A DNA stretch of 64,000 nucleotides from Streptomyces sp. NBC_01267. GTDB lineage: Bacteria > Actinomycetota > Actinomycetes > Streptomycetales > Streptomycetaceae. Within the stretch, counting starts at the first letter, position 1. Every line of letters begins with the position of its first letter. Location of the stretch: NCBI RefSeq assembly GCF_036241575.1, contig NZ_CP108455.1, positions 496,001 through 560,000 on the forward strand, given 5' to 3'. The notes under the pieces were generated by a model, which was not told the origin of the DNA, did no database searches, and saw only the letters and a program-made list of their open reading frames with translations. Made by a program: the position numbers and the translations under genes. Positions 33,382-41,797 of this stretch are shown here, one piece after another.

Positions 33382-34974
33382 TCAGGCGCGGGCGACGTCC
33401 AGGAAGGACAGACCGGTGGTGGGAACCGGCTTGAAGCCGGAGAGCGCGCTGTCGTCCCAGGCGGTGGGCAGCTTGCGGTGCAGGATCGGGTAGAGCGGGG
33501 CCTGCTCGGCGACGATGTCCGTGACCTGCCCCCACAGGTCCTTGCGCTTCGCCTCGTCGGTGGCCTGCGCCGCCTCGTCGAGCAGCTTGACGACCTTCTT
33601 GGCCTCGGCGGTGCCGGACCAGTGGAACCGGGACTCGGGCCAGGTGCCCACGTAGAACCAGCGCATCAGCAGGTCCACGTCGTTGCCGAACACCGACGGG
33701 TCGCCGGGCGCGACGAGCACCTCGAAGTCGCCCTGGTCGACCTTGGCGTACTGCGCGGAGGACTGGCCGATGTCCAGGGTTGTCTGGACGCCGACGGCGT
33801 CCCAGCACTCCTTGACCAGCGGGGCGATGTCCTGGACCCAGGAGGTGTCGGTCAGGAGCAGCTTCACCTTGAGGCCCTTGACGCCGGCGTCCTTCAGCAG
33901 CTGCTGGGCCTTGGCCTTGTCGTACGTGTAGACCGTGGAGGCCTTGCGGTAGTCGGGGTGCGTGGTCTGCAGGTACCCGGAGGCCGCCGTCGCGCCGCCG
34001 CCCATCGCGGTGGTGATGATCTTCTGGGTGTCCAGGGCGTAGTGCAGGGCCTGCCGGACCCGCTTGTCGGTGTACGGCGCCTTGGTGCAGTTGAACATCA
34101 GGAAGAGCTGGCCGAAGGACTGCGCCGACTCGACCTTGGACTTCTTCTCCAGCCCGGCCATGTCGATGTAGGGAACGTCCTCGATCGCCTGGACGCGGCC
34201 GGACTGCATGGCGCTGACCCGGGCGGAGGCGTCGGAGACCAGGTTCCACACCATGTTCTCGGCCTTGGCCGGGTAATGGCCGTTGTAGGCCGCGTGCTTC
34301 TTGAAGACGATCTTGTCCTCGCGCGTCGCGGAGACGAGCTTGTAGGGACCGGACCCGACCGGCTTGGCGTCGAAGCCCTTCTGGTCGGCCTGGACGATCT
34401 TCTTCGGGACGATCTTGGCGACCGATATGCGCGAGGGGAAGAGCGCGAACGCGTACTTGAGCTTGAACTCGACGGTCTTGGCGTCCACCGCCTTGACGCT
34501 CTTCAGGAACGGCAGGAACTGCGCCATCAGCGAGGCGTTCTTGACGTCCAGGATGCGCTCGAAGCTGAAGACGACGTCCTCGGGCGTGACGGCCGAGCCG
34601 TCGTGGAAGGTGGCGCCGTCACGCAGTGTGGCGTGGTACGTCGTGGCGTCGATCTTCGTCGGCATCTTGGTGGAGAGCGCGGGCCGGGCGACCAGTGTGA
34701 CCGGGTCGAGGTCGACCAGGCCTTCGAAGACATGCCAGTTGGCCGCCACCGGGGTGGCACCGGAGGAGGTCATCGGGTCGAAGCCGGTGGACAGCGCGTA
34801 CGAGATGCCGGCTTCGATCGTGGTCTTGTCACCCGACGAGGCGGAGGTGCCCTTCGTCGAGGCGGGGCCGCCACAGGCGGCGAGAGTGCCCGTGAATGCG
34901 GCGGCGGCACCCACCGCCCCGGCGAAGCGCAGGAAGCTACGGCGGTCGACTCTGGCAGGTGTCTTCTGAGACAC
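33382..34974 (-). CDS. ABC transporter substrate-binding lipoprotein (SBP_bac_5 / DppA type)
   Basis: Extracellular solute-binding protein of 530 aa. The N-terminus has a twin-arginine-like DRRSFLRF followed by a hydrophobic core and the lipobox LAAC near residue 35, so it is a lipoprotein, perhaps Tat-exported. The SBP_5 fold is shown by [31 protein letters not shown] blocks and GSGPYKL near 205-211. The end part includes [11 protein letters not shown]. The GTG at 34974 follows AAGGAGG; the longer ATG frame to 35082 passes through the operator and is rejected. It opens the operon that ends with the aldolase gene. Confidence 0.9.
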   Translation of the reverse strand: MSQKTPARVDRRSFLRFAGAVGAAAAFTGTLAACGGPASTKGTSASSGDKTTIEAGISYALSTGFDPMTSSGATPVAANWHVFEGLVDLDPVTLVARPALSTKMPTKIDATTYHATLRDGATFHDGSAVTPEDVVFSFERILDVKNASLMAQFLPFLKSVKAVDAKTVEFKLKYAFALFPSRISVAKIVPKKIVQADQKGFDAKPVGSGPYKLVSATREDKIVFKKHAAYNGHYPAKAENMVWNLVSDASARVSAMQSGRVQAIEDVPYIDMAGLEKKSKVESAQSFGQLFLMFNCTKAPYTDKRVRQALHYALDTQKIITTAMGGGATAASGYLQTTHPDYRKASTVYTYDKAKAQQLLKDAGVKGLKVKLLLTDTSWVQDIAPLVKECWDAVGVQTTLDIGQSSAQYAKVDQGDFEVLVAPGDPSVFGNDVDLLMRWFYVGTWPESRFHWSGTAEAKKVVKLLDEAAQATDEAKRKDLWGQVTDIVAEQAPLYPILHRKLPTAWDDSALSGFKPVPTTGLSFLDVARA

Positions 34975-35034
34975 GGGGCCCTCCTTGGTGCGGGGGAACG
35001 AAACAGCGTCGGCATCGGGCGAGCTTACTTGTCC

Positions 35035-35047
35035 GATGTCTGATGTC
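35035..35047. promoter_or_regulatory. variant of the FadR-type operator before the transporter operon and the regulator gene
   Basis: GATGTCTGATGTC at 35035-35047 differs from the 13-mer at 35929 (GACGTCTGACGTC) only by two C-to-T changes. The half unit TCTGATG is repeated on both sides (35030-35053). It lies in the 124-bp divergent region between the binding-protein gene and the FadR-type gene, so it can serve control of the operon and autoregulation. Confidence 0.65.
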
Positions 35048-35098
35048 TGATGGCTGATAACGTGTGAACGTAGCTGGGACAAGGAGAGGGGTCAAGGG

Positions 35099-35845
35099 GT
35101 GGAGAGCAGGCAAATCCTGGAAGGACGTCAGGGGCGTTCCCTGCTGAGGAAGGAGGTCAGCGAGGGAATCAAGCGTTACATCCTGGACAACAAGCTCCGT
35201 CCGGGAGACCCGCTGCCCACCGAGAGCGAGTTGAGCGCGACACTCGGGGCGAGCCGGTCGAGCGTGCGCGAGGCCGTCAAGACGCTGGACGCGCTCGATA
35301 TCGTCGAGGTCAGGCACGGACACGGCACCTACGTCGGACGGCTGAGCCTGTCCGCACTGGTGGAGGGACTCACCTTCCGCGGCCTGCTCAGCCGCGACGA
35401 CGATTTCAAGGTCATGTCGGACCTGGTGGACGTGCGCGAGCTCTTCGAACGCGGCATGGCCGAGCGGATCGTCGCCTCCCTGGACACCGAGCACGTGGAC
35501 ACGCTGTACCGGATCGTCGACGACATGGAACGGTCCGGCAGCGGCGACGGCACCGGCTTCGTCGAGGCCGACCGCTCCTTCCACGCCCTGCTGGTCGCCC
35601 CGCTGGGCAACGAACTCATCGGGCAGTTGTCGCTGGCGTTCTGGGACGTCTACACGATCGTGGTGCCCCACCTCGGGGTGATCACCAGCAAGGACGAGGC
35701 CGAGACCGTGGCCAATCACCGCAGGATCGTCGACGCCGCCCGCGCCGGTGACGTCGACGCCTTCGCGCGCGCCATCGCCGAGCACTACGCGCCGGTGCGG
35801 CGACGGGTCGAGGAGGCGCGGGCGGCGGTTCCGGCCGCCGACTGA
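35099..35845 (+). CDS. GntR-family regulator, FadR subfamily
   Basis: Regulator of 248 aa. The winged helix at about 15-82 carries PLPTESELSATLGASRSSVR (HTH), then HGHGTYVGRL. The all-helical FCD ligand domain follows (about 105-235), with the metal/ligand His and Asp residues in VDVRELFERGMAE, EADRSFHALL and VANHRRIVDAARAGD. GTG start at 35099; AAGGAG lies 13 nt upstream. It is divergent from the transporter operon, and the matching 13-bp sites suggest it controls transporter, esterase and sialidase genes. The inducer is probably the sugar acid released by those enzymes. Confidence 0.9.
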   Translation: MESRQILEGRQGRSLLRKEVSEGIKRYILDNKLRPGDPLPTESELSATLGASRSSVREAVKTLDALDIVEVRHGHGTYVGRLSLSALVEGLTFRGLLSRDDDFKVMSDLVDVRELFERGMAERIVASLDTEHVDTLYRIVDDMERSGSGDGTGFVEADRSFHALLVAPLGNELIGQLSLAFWDVYTIVVPHLGVITSKDEAETVANHRRIVDAARAGDVDAFARAIAEHYAPVRRRVEEARAAVPAAD

Positions 35846-35863
35846 CCCCTTCCCCTGCCCCTG

Positions 35864-35907
35864 CGGGCCCGGCCCCTCGTCCTGATCTTGACGAGGGGCC
35901 GGGCCCG
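35864..35907 (+). terminator. strong hairpin terminator after the FadR-type gene
   Basis: A perfect 18-bp stem (35864-35881 and 35890-35907) with an 8-nt loop, followed by TCTTAT, starts 18 bp after the stop. Confidence 0.9.
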
Positions 35908-35928
35908 TCTTATCGTCACAACCCTCAA

Positions 35929-35941
35929 GACGTCTGACGTC
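35929..35941. promoter_or_regulatory. putative FadR-type operator before the CE7 esterase gene
   Basis: GACGTCTGACGTC at 35929-35941 is the exact reverse complement of the site at 40007-40019 before the sialidase gene. It is followed by a related half (ATATGTCAT). It stands 28 bp before the esterase start, directly over the expected promoter. Confidence 0.75.
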
Positions 35942-35969
35942 ATATGTCATGGTTGTGGAGGAGTGCCGA

Positions 35970-36932
35970 ATGCCACTGACGGATCTCACACTTGCCGAGT
36001 GTCTCGCCTACCGCTCGGAAGCGACCGCTCCAGCGGCCTTCGACACCTTCTGGGCCGGCACACTCGCCGATTCCAGGCCCGTCGAGCCGGTCTTCACACC
36101 GGTGGACAGCGGCCTCAGCCAGATACGCGTCTACGACGTGACCTTCCCGGGCTTCGACGGCGCCCCGGTCCGCGGCTGGCTCCGCCTTCCCGCCGGGCCG
36201 CCGCGCCGACTGGGCTGCGTGGTCGAGTTCCTGGGGTACGGGCGCGGCCGGGGACTGGCCCACGAGAACCTGCTCTGGCCCGCGGCCGGATTCGCACACC
36301 TGGTGATGGACACCCGCGGTCAGGGCTGGTCGTCGGCCCCGGGCTGCACCCCCGACGAGGGCCCCTCGGGCGTCGGCCCGGTGCCGGGCTTCCTCACCCG
36401 GGGCGTGCAGTCACCCGAAACGCACTACTACCGGCGGCTGTACACGGACGCGGTCCGGTGCGTGGAGGCCGCCCGCAGCCACCCCGAGATCGACCCCGAC
36501 CGTATCGTCGTCGCCGGGGTCAGCCAGGGCGGCGGCATCACTCTCGCGGTGTCCGGGCTGGTACCCGGGCTGGCCGGGGTGATGCCCGACGTCCCGTTCC
36601 TGTGCGACATGCGCCGCGGGGTGGAGCGTGCCGCGATGCCCCCGTACACCGAGATCGCCGAGTACCTCCAGCTCAACCGGGACCGCGCGCAGAGCGTCTT
36701 CGAGACGCTCTCGTACTTCGACGGGGTGCACTTCGCAGCGCGCGCCACCGCCCCCGCGTTCTTCTCCATCGCGCTGATGGACCCGATCTGCCCGCCGTCG
36801 ACCTGCTTCGGCGCCTACCACGCGTACGCGGGTCCCAAGCAGGTCGAGGTCTACGGCTTCAACGGGCACGAGGGCGGCGGTGAACACCACCGGGCGCTGC
36901 AACTCGCCTGGGTGCGGGAGCTGATCGGCTGA
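35970..36932 (+). CDS. carbohydrate acetyl esterase, CE7 family (acetylxylan esterase / cephalosporin-C deacetylase type)
   Basis: Cytosolic (no signal peptide) deacetylase of 320 aa with the CE7 marks. These are RGQ in MDTRGQGWSS near 112-117, nucleophile Ser in GVSQGGG near 187-193, the acid in MDPICPPST near 276-284, and HE in GHEGGG near 305-310. The family removes acetyl groups from short imported sugars. In this regulon an O-acetylated sugar such as O-acetyl sialic acid is a reasonable substrate, but xylo-oligomers cannot be excluded. ATG at 35970 has GGAGGAG; an ATG at 35949 overlaps the operator tail. Confidence 0.88.
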   Translation: MPLTDLTLAECLAYRSEATAPAAFDTFWAGTLADSRPVEPVFTPVDSGLSQIRVYDVTFPGFDGAPVRGWLRLPAGPPRRLGCVVEFLGYGRGRGLAHENLLWPAAGFAHLVMDTRGQGWSSAPGCTPDEGPSGVGPVPGFLTRGVQSPETHYYRRLYTDAVRCVEAARSHPEIDPDRIVVAGVSQGGGITLAVSGLVPGLAGVMPDVPFLCDMRRGVERAAMPPYTEIAEYLQLNRDRAQSVFETLSYFDGVHFAARATAPAFFSIALMDPICPPSTCFGAYHAYAGPKQVEVYGFNGHEGGGEHHRALQLAWVRELIG

Positions 36933-36960
36933 TCACGCCTCCTTCCCGGCGCCGCCGGTG

Positions 36961-38058
36961 TCAGCCCAGAGCGGCCAGTACGTCAGTGACCCGGCCGCTG
37001 AACACGGGCGCATCGGCGGCGCCGTTGCACTGGGTCCCCACCACGCGTACCGGCGCGGTTCCGGTGCAGGTGACCGTCAGGTTCGACAGGGTGCAGCCGG
37101 ACAGCAGCCAGCCGGTGCCCGCGAGGTCGGTGGCCCGGATGTCGGTGTACCAGAGCGTGTTGCCGGTGAAGGTCGGCGGCAGCAGTCCGTTCACGACGAT
37201 GCCGGAGCCCGGATCCAGCGCCGAACCGCCCACCGGGAAGGCCGCGTTGGCGCTCCACAGGGCTTTCGCCCCGCCGTTGGAGTGGTTGAACGTGTTGCCG
37301 CTCAGGGTTCCGTGGTTCCAGTTGTCCGAGGTCAGGGACCCGTACGGGCTGGTGCGGGCGAACGAGTAGTAGGCGCCGTAACAGCCCATCACCGAGTTGT
37401 CGTTGATCGTCCAGTTGCCCGACGAGTTCCAGATGGCGAGCCGGCAGTAGGTGAAGGTGTTGTCGCTGAGGACCGAGTACTCGCAGCGGTCGGCGATCGA
37501 GACGCCGAAGTAGCAGCGGTCGAAGGTGTTGCCCCGCAGTTTGGACCGGTAGGCGAAGTAGTCGTCGCTCGCCGACCCGGTGACCGCGATCCCCGCTCCA
37601 CGCCAGTGGGTGAAGTCGCAGTCGAGGACGCGGGTGTTGGTGCAGCGGTCCAGCCGGAGGCCGACGTGGCCGAAGGAGGCCGCCGAGCCCAGCGGGTCGG
37701 CGGTCCTGCCGAGGAAGGTGATGCCGGTGAGTGTGATGTCGCTCCGGCCGGTGGCCTTCAGCGCACCGATCGTGTCCCCGGTGACGGTGACGGTTGCCCC
37801 GTTGCCCACGATCCGGCAGCCGTCGGGCAGTTCGACCGTGGCGGACAGGGTGTAGGTGGCGCCGGGTACCAGCTGGACCTGCGGGGTCGCGGCCAGTACG
37901 GACGCCCAGTCGGCGCCCACGGCCAGCACCGGGAGGCCCGTCGCCGCTGTCGCGGCGCTCGCGGGGGTGGCCGGTGCCAGCGCGGTCACGGTACCTGCTG
38001 CCGCGACGGCGGCCAGCGCCCTGCGAGTGAGCGACGGACCGCCCGATGCCGGATTCAT
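36961..38058 (-). CDS. secreted right-handed beta-helix protein
   Basis: Exported protein of 365 aa. The signal region has TRRALAAVAAAGTV and ends with ATPASA near residue 35. The rest is a parallel beta-helix with a ladder of short Asn/Cys-rich turns (RCTNTRVLDCDFTHW, KLRGNTFDRCYFGV, VLSDNTFTYCRLAIWN, TLSGNTFNHSNGG). Proteins of this fold bind or cleave polysaccharides, often as lyases. No catalytic set is clear. It is 49 bp downstream of the sialidase gene on the same strand, so it is likely expressed with it and acts on the same glycan outside the cell. Confidence 0.83.
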   Translation of the reverse strand: MNPASGGPSLTRRALAAVAAAGTVTALAPATPASAATAATGLPVLAVGADWASVLAATPQVQLVPGATYTLSATVELPDGCRIVGNGATVTVTGDTIGALKATGRSDITLTGITFLGRTADPLGSAASFGHVGLRLDRCTNTRVLDCDFTHWRGAGIAVTGSASDDYFAYRSKLRGNTFDRCYFGVSIADRCEYSVLSDNTFTYCRLAIWNSSGNWTINDNSVMGCYGAYYSFARTSPYGSLTSDNWNHGTLSGNTFNHSNGGAKALWSANAAFPVGGSALDPGSGIVVNGLLPPTFTGNTLWYTDIRATDLAGTGWLLSGCTLSNLTVTCTGTAPVRVVGTQCNGAADAPVFSGRVTDVLAALG

Positions 38059-38107
38059 GTCTGCTGCAACTCCTCTGTTTCGTGCGGTGCGTGGTACGGG
38101 GACGGGG

Positions 38108-39952
38108 TCAGGACTGCTGGGCCCAGTCGAGTGTGAAGCTGCTGAACACGATGCCGCCGGTGGCGCCGATCTCGTACAGGTCACCGATCGACCCGTTGCC
38201 GAGTACCGCCGTGGTCGAGTAGCCGGCCTCGCCGGACTTGATCAGCACCTGGTGCGGCCAGGTCACCCCGTCGTCCTTGCTCACCCGTACGGTCAGCTCG
38301 CTGCGGCCGGTGGACGCGTTGTTGCTCTGCAGGGCGACAGCGGTCCTGGTGGGGTAACCGCTCGCTGAGACGTCGGTGGGCTTGAGGTAGGAGAGCTCGT
38401 CGGAGTTGCAGCCCGGGTCGATCAGACCGGAGTTCCAGGCCGTGCCGAAGGCGCCCGCGACGTCGGTACCCGCGGCGGTGTCGGCGGCCGTGGCGTACCA
38501 GCGGTTGCCGCCGCTGTTGGAGCGCAGGTTCTGTACGACCTGACCGGTGCTGCGCTGGATCGCCTTGTTCTCGTTCACTCCGGTCCCGGCCGAGGCACCC
38601 GCGTGCCAGGTGACGCCGTGGTCGTCGGAGTAGATGTTGCCGGCGTGGTCGACGCCCGACTCGTTGTAGACGATCGGCTGCACCAGCCGGCCGCTCGACA
38701 GTTGGATGCCGTGTCCGGACGAGGCGAACATACCTGCCCACGAGACGCTCTTGACCTGCGGGTTCAGGTCGACCGGGGCGCTCCAGGTGGCGCCGTTGTC
38801 GGTGGAGCTGATGTAGCGGATGTGCATCGCGGTCTTGTCGGTCGCGGAGTTGGAGCCCGCCTTGGATCCGTAGTAGCCGACGCCGGGCGCGGGTGCGTAG
38901 TTGATGAAGGCGTACACCTTGCCGTTGGGACCGGCCGAGCGGTCGACCAGCAGGCTGCTGTCCCCGTACCCCTCGGTGGTGGTGTCCGTGTGGGCGACGG
39001 TGGACGCGGGGGTCCAGCTGGCGCCGCCGTCGGTGCTGCGCCGCATCGCGACCTGGATGTTGTTGCTGGCGCCGCCGAGGTCGGCGGCGGAGTCGACCCG
39101 GGCGTCGGTCATGGCGATGATCGTGCCGTTGTTGGTGACGGCCATCGACGGGATACGGACCGACACCGCGGTGCCGGTGTAGCTCTCGTACCCGGTACCG
39201 GCCGCGTTCCGGCGGTTCATCCCGGAGATCGGCGTTCCGGCGGAGGTGCTGGTCCGGGCCTCGAACAGGGTCTGTGTGTTCATCCCCGGGGTACCCACGC
39301 CCAGGCCGCAGGTCGCGGTGCCGCTCTCGGTGCGGTCGAAGCCGGTGGCCGTCGTGTGGAGGCTGTAGGCGGCGCCGTTGGCCACCGTCCAGTAGAGCGA
39401 GTCGTCCGAACTGCGCGCCGCGACGGTACGGGTCCAGGGCGAACCGGAGCGTCCCGGCCACGCGACGGTGAACGTCTTCGCCGCGTCCGACCTGTTGACC
39501 AGGGTGAGCTTGAGCCGGTGGGTCGCGGGCAGCGAGCCGTCCGTGTTGCGCGGGCACTCGGTGCTCACCTGTGCGGCCATGGACGTGCTGCAGTTCAGCG
39601 TGCCCGAGGTGGTGTTGTCCAGCCCCTGGGGGGTGGTGGTGTGGAACGAGTAGTCCGTACCACTGGGCTTCGTGAAGTACAGGTCGCTGCGGTCACCGGC
39701 AGCCACCGCGCTGGTCCAGGTACCGGCGCCCGGCCAGGTGACGGTGAAGGTCGTCGCGGCCGAGGTGGGGTTGAGCAGGACCACCCGGATCCGGCTGCTC
39801 GTGCAGTCCTGGCTGACCACGACCGACTGACTGCCGGTCGCGGCGGAAGCGGGGGCCGTCGTCACCAGCGAGGTACCGGCCACCGCAGTCAGTCCCAGCA
39901 GACCAACAGCCCAGCGGCGCATGGGTGTTGCCGCTCTCCACGTCAATGCCAT
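38108..39952 (-). CDS. secreted exo-alpha-sialidase (GH33, BNR repeats)
   Basis: Extracellular sialidase of 614 aa. The signal peptide runs to about residue 38 (PASA/ATG). Two beta-sandwich-like N-terminal modules each contain a TFTV-W-PG motif and paired Cys (about 40-115 and 116-200). The six-bladed sialidase domain starts with the RIP motif (VRIPSMAVTNNGTIIAMTDAR). It has at least four Asp boxes (STDGGASW, STDNGATW, SDDHGVTW, SKDDGVTW). It releases terminal sialic acid from glycans. ATG 39952 has AAGGAG upstream. The 13-bp operator lies 55 bp before the start. Confidence 0.9.
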   Translation of the reverse strand: MALTWRAATPMRRWAVGLLGLTAVAGTSLVTTAPASAATGSQSVVVSQDCTSSRIRVVLLNPTSAATTFTVTWPGAGTWTSAVAAGDRSDLYFTKPSGTDYSFHTTTPQGLDNTTSGTLNCSTSMAAQVSTECPRNTDGSLPATHRLKLTLVNRSDAAKTFTVAWPGRSGSPWTRTVAARSSDDSLYWTVANGAAYSLHTTATGFDRTESGTATCGLGVGTPGMNTQTLFEARTSTSAGTPISGMNRRNAAGTGYESYTGTAVSVRIPSMAVTNNGTIIAMTDARVDSAADLGGASNNIQVAMRRSTDGGASWTPASTVAHTDTTTEGYGDSSLLVDRSAGPNGKVYAFINYAPAPGVGYYGSKAGSNSATDKTAMHIRYISSTDNGATWSAPVDLNPQVKSVSWAGMFASSGHGIQLSSGRLVQPIVYNESGVDHAGNIYSDDHGVTWHAGASAGTGVNENKAIQRSTGQVVQNLRSNSGGNRWYATAADTAAGTDVAGAFGTAWNSGLIDPGCNSDELSYLKPTDVSASGYPTRTAVALQSNNASTGRSELTVRVSKDDGVTWPHQVLIKSGEAGYSTTAVLGNGSIGDLYEIGATGGIVFSSFTLDWAQQS

Positions 39953-40006
39953 CAGCTCGAACACTCCTTGGTGCGAGAGGGGGGATTGGCAGAACACCTG
40001 ACGAAG

Positions 40007-40019
40007 GACGTCAGACGTC
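40007..40019. promoter_or_regulatory. putative FadR-type operator before the sialidase gene
   Basis: GACGTCAGACGTC at 40007-40019 is the exact reverse complement of the 13-mer at 35929-35941. It precedes the sialidase / beta-helix operon and ties it to the same regulator. Confidence 0.75.
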
Positions 40020-40153
40020 ATGCATCAAGTGGTCGAGACCTTAGGAGTGGTCGCACAGAGGCGTCAATAGCCTGTACGCAGCTGCCATTTGCCCCGGACA
40101 CGGGGAGCGGCCCCGCGGACGAGGCCGCGAGGCCGCAGGAAAAGCTCGGGCGG

Positions 40154-40193
40154 GCCTTCCCGCGACAGCCCTGAGGGCCGCGCCGGAAGGGCC
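40154..40193 (-). terminator. bulged hairpin after the F420-type oxidoreductase gene
   Basis: An 8-bp stem (GGCCTTCC at 40154-40161 with 40186-40193) continues after a 2-nt bulge as a 4-bp stem. It lies just after the stop at 40197. Confidence 0.45.
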
Positions 40194-40196
40194 GGG

Positions 40197-41075
40197 TCAG
40201 CCGAGTGAGAAGACCGATGCCAGCGTGCGCCACCCGTCGCGCGGCAGGTCCGTAGCGCGGTCGCCCTCCAGCACCTGGAGGGCGACATGGTCCGCGCCCG
40301 CAGACCGGTACTCGTCCACCCGGGCCCGCACGGTTTCCGGACCGCCCAGCGCGAACAGCGCGTCCAGGAGCCGGTTGCTGCCGCCGTCGGTGAAGTCGCT
40401 CGCGTCGAAGCCGAGCCGGACCAGGTTGTCGGTGTAGTTGGGCAGTTGCAGATACATGGCGAGCGTGCCCCTGGCGACGGTTCGCGCCCGGTCCAGGTCC
40501 GGGTCGAGTACGACCTTGAGCTCCGGCGCGAGGAGCGCGTCCGGGCCGAGCGCCGCGCGGGCCTGCGCCGTGTGCTCCGCGGTGACCAGATAGGGGTGCG
40601 CGCCGGCGGCCCGCCCGGCGGACAGCTTCAGCATCTTCGGGCCGAGCGCCGCCAGTACCCGGCGCTCCGCAGGGACCGGGTGGGCCGCGGCGTCCAGCGC
40701 GTCGAGGTAGGAGACCATCGCGGAATACGGCCGCGCGTACTGCGGGGCGAGCGCGTCGTGACTGACCCCCAGCCCCAGGACGAACCGGCCCGGGTGGCTC
40801 TTCTCGATCCGCTCGAACCGGTCAGCGACGTCGGCCGCCCGGTGCTGCCAGATGCTCAGGATCCCGGTCGCCACCGTGATCCGCCGGGTCGCTCCGACGA
40901 CCTGAGCCGCCTGGTCGACGGACGGGCTGCCACCGATCCAGATCGTGCCGTAACCGAGCTCGTCCAACTCGGCCACGGCGTCGTCCACTTCGCCGCGGCG
41001 GCCGGGATCCGTGGGGTGCAGGGCCGAACTCCAGATACCGATACTGCCGAAACGGGCGTGCGCGTCAGAGGTCAT
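40197..41075 (-). CDS. LLM-class F420-dependent oxidoreductase
   Basis: TIM-barrel flavin- or F420-dependent oxidoreductase of 292 aa (luciferase-like family, TIGR03620-like). Blocks seen are GIWSSALHP near 13-21, LGYGTIWIGGSP near 40-51, ATRRITVATGILSIWQH near 62-78, and HPGRFVLGLGVSHD near 93-106. The substrate is unknown. It follows the FMN reductase gene by 29 bp, so probably belongs to the same operon as the LLM/FMN reductase pair, although that pair is FMN-type. Confidence 0.85.
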   Translation of the reverse strand: MTSDAHARFGSIGIWSSALHPTDPGRRGEVDDAVAELDELGYGTIWIGGSPSVDQAAQVVGATRRITVATGILSIWQHRAADVADRFERIEKSHPGRFVLGLGVSHDALAPQYARPYSAMVSYLDALDAAAHPVPAERRVLAALGPKMLKLSAGRAAGAHPYLVTAEHTAQARAALGPDALLAPELKVVLDPDLDRARTVARGTLAMYLQLPNYTDNLVRLGFDASDFTDGGSNRLLDALFALGGPETVRARVDEYRSAGADHVALQVLEGDRATDLPRDGWRTLASVFSLG

Positions 41076-41104
41076 GGAGGCCCCAACGCGCCCCGTCCCG
41101 CGGG

Positions 41105-41797
41105 TTATTCCAGTACGTCCTGCCTGTCACCCGGCCGGCCCAGGACCGTTCCGGATCCGGCGCTCGCGGGCCGGTCGGCGCGCAGGCCTGCCAGCTGCTG
41201 CGCGAACGGCAGCATGCTCTCGTACGCGTCCTCGGCGCCGCCGACCGCGGCCCGGCCCGCCATCAGGGCGGCCAGTTCCCGCCCGGCCCGCGCGATGCGC
41301 CCCGGCAGGTGTTCGGTCTGCGCGTCACCGTCCGAGCCCCAGTCCTCCGAAGCCGCGTAGACGGCCGTGGGGACGACCACCGCCCGCAGATAGGAGAAGA
41401 GCGGGCGCAGCGCGTGTTCCAGTACCAGCGAGTGACGTGCGGTACCGCCGGTCGCCGCCACGAGGACGGGCTTCCCGGTGAGCGCGGTGTTGTCGATCAG
41501 GTCGAAGAACGACTTGAACAGCCCGCTGTACGAGGCGGTGAAGACCGGCGTCACCGCGATCAGGCCGTCGGCCTCCGTCACCGCGTCGATGGCGTCGCGC
41601 AGGGCCGGGTTCGGGAAGCCGGTCACCAGATGGTTGGCGATGGCGGTCGCCAGATCGCGCACCTCGACGACCCGCACCTCGACCTCCGCGTCGGGGAGCT
41701 GCGCCGTGGTGGCCTCGGCCAGCCGGTCGGCCAGCAGCCTGGTCGACGACGGCCGGCTGAGGCCGGCGGACACGGCTACGAGCTTCAGGGGCGTCAT
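41105..41797 (-). CDS. NADPH-dependent FMN reductase (partner of LLM oxidoreductase, CE1759-like)
   Basis: Flavodoxin-fold reductase of 230 aa that makes reduced FMN. It has the phosphate-binding start LVAVSAGLSRPSSTRLLADR near 6-25 and TPVFTASYSGLFKSFFDL near 82-99. The C-terminus (about 200-230) is poorly conserved. The start ATG overlaps the stop of the LLM gene (ATGA), matching the known two-component LLM/FMN-reductase pairs of actinobacteria. Confidence 0.87.
   Translation of the reverse strand: MTPLKLVAVSAGLSRPSSTRLLADRLAEATTAQLPDAEVEVRVVEVRDLATAIANHLVTGFPNPALRDAIDAVTEADGLIAVTPVFTASYSGLFKSFFDLIDNTALTGKPVLVAATGGTARHSLVLEHALRPLFSYLRAVVVPTAVYAASEDWGSDGDAQTEHLPGRIARAGRELAALMAGRAAVGGAEDAYESMLPFAQQLAGLRADRPASAGSGTVLGRPGDRQDVLE

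Noticed and set aside
32206..35043. Plus-strand frame of about 945 codons across the transporter genes
   Set aside because: Its product is Gly/Arg/Val/Asp-rich without any domain. It is the shadow of the permease and binding-protein genes on the minus strand.
38603..40174. Plus-strand frame of 523 codons over the sialidase gene
   Set aside because: No domain, Gly/Arg-rich; the minus strand carries an intact GH33 sialidase with signal peptide and Asp boxes.
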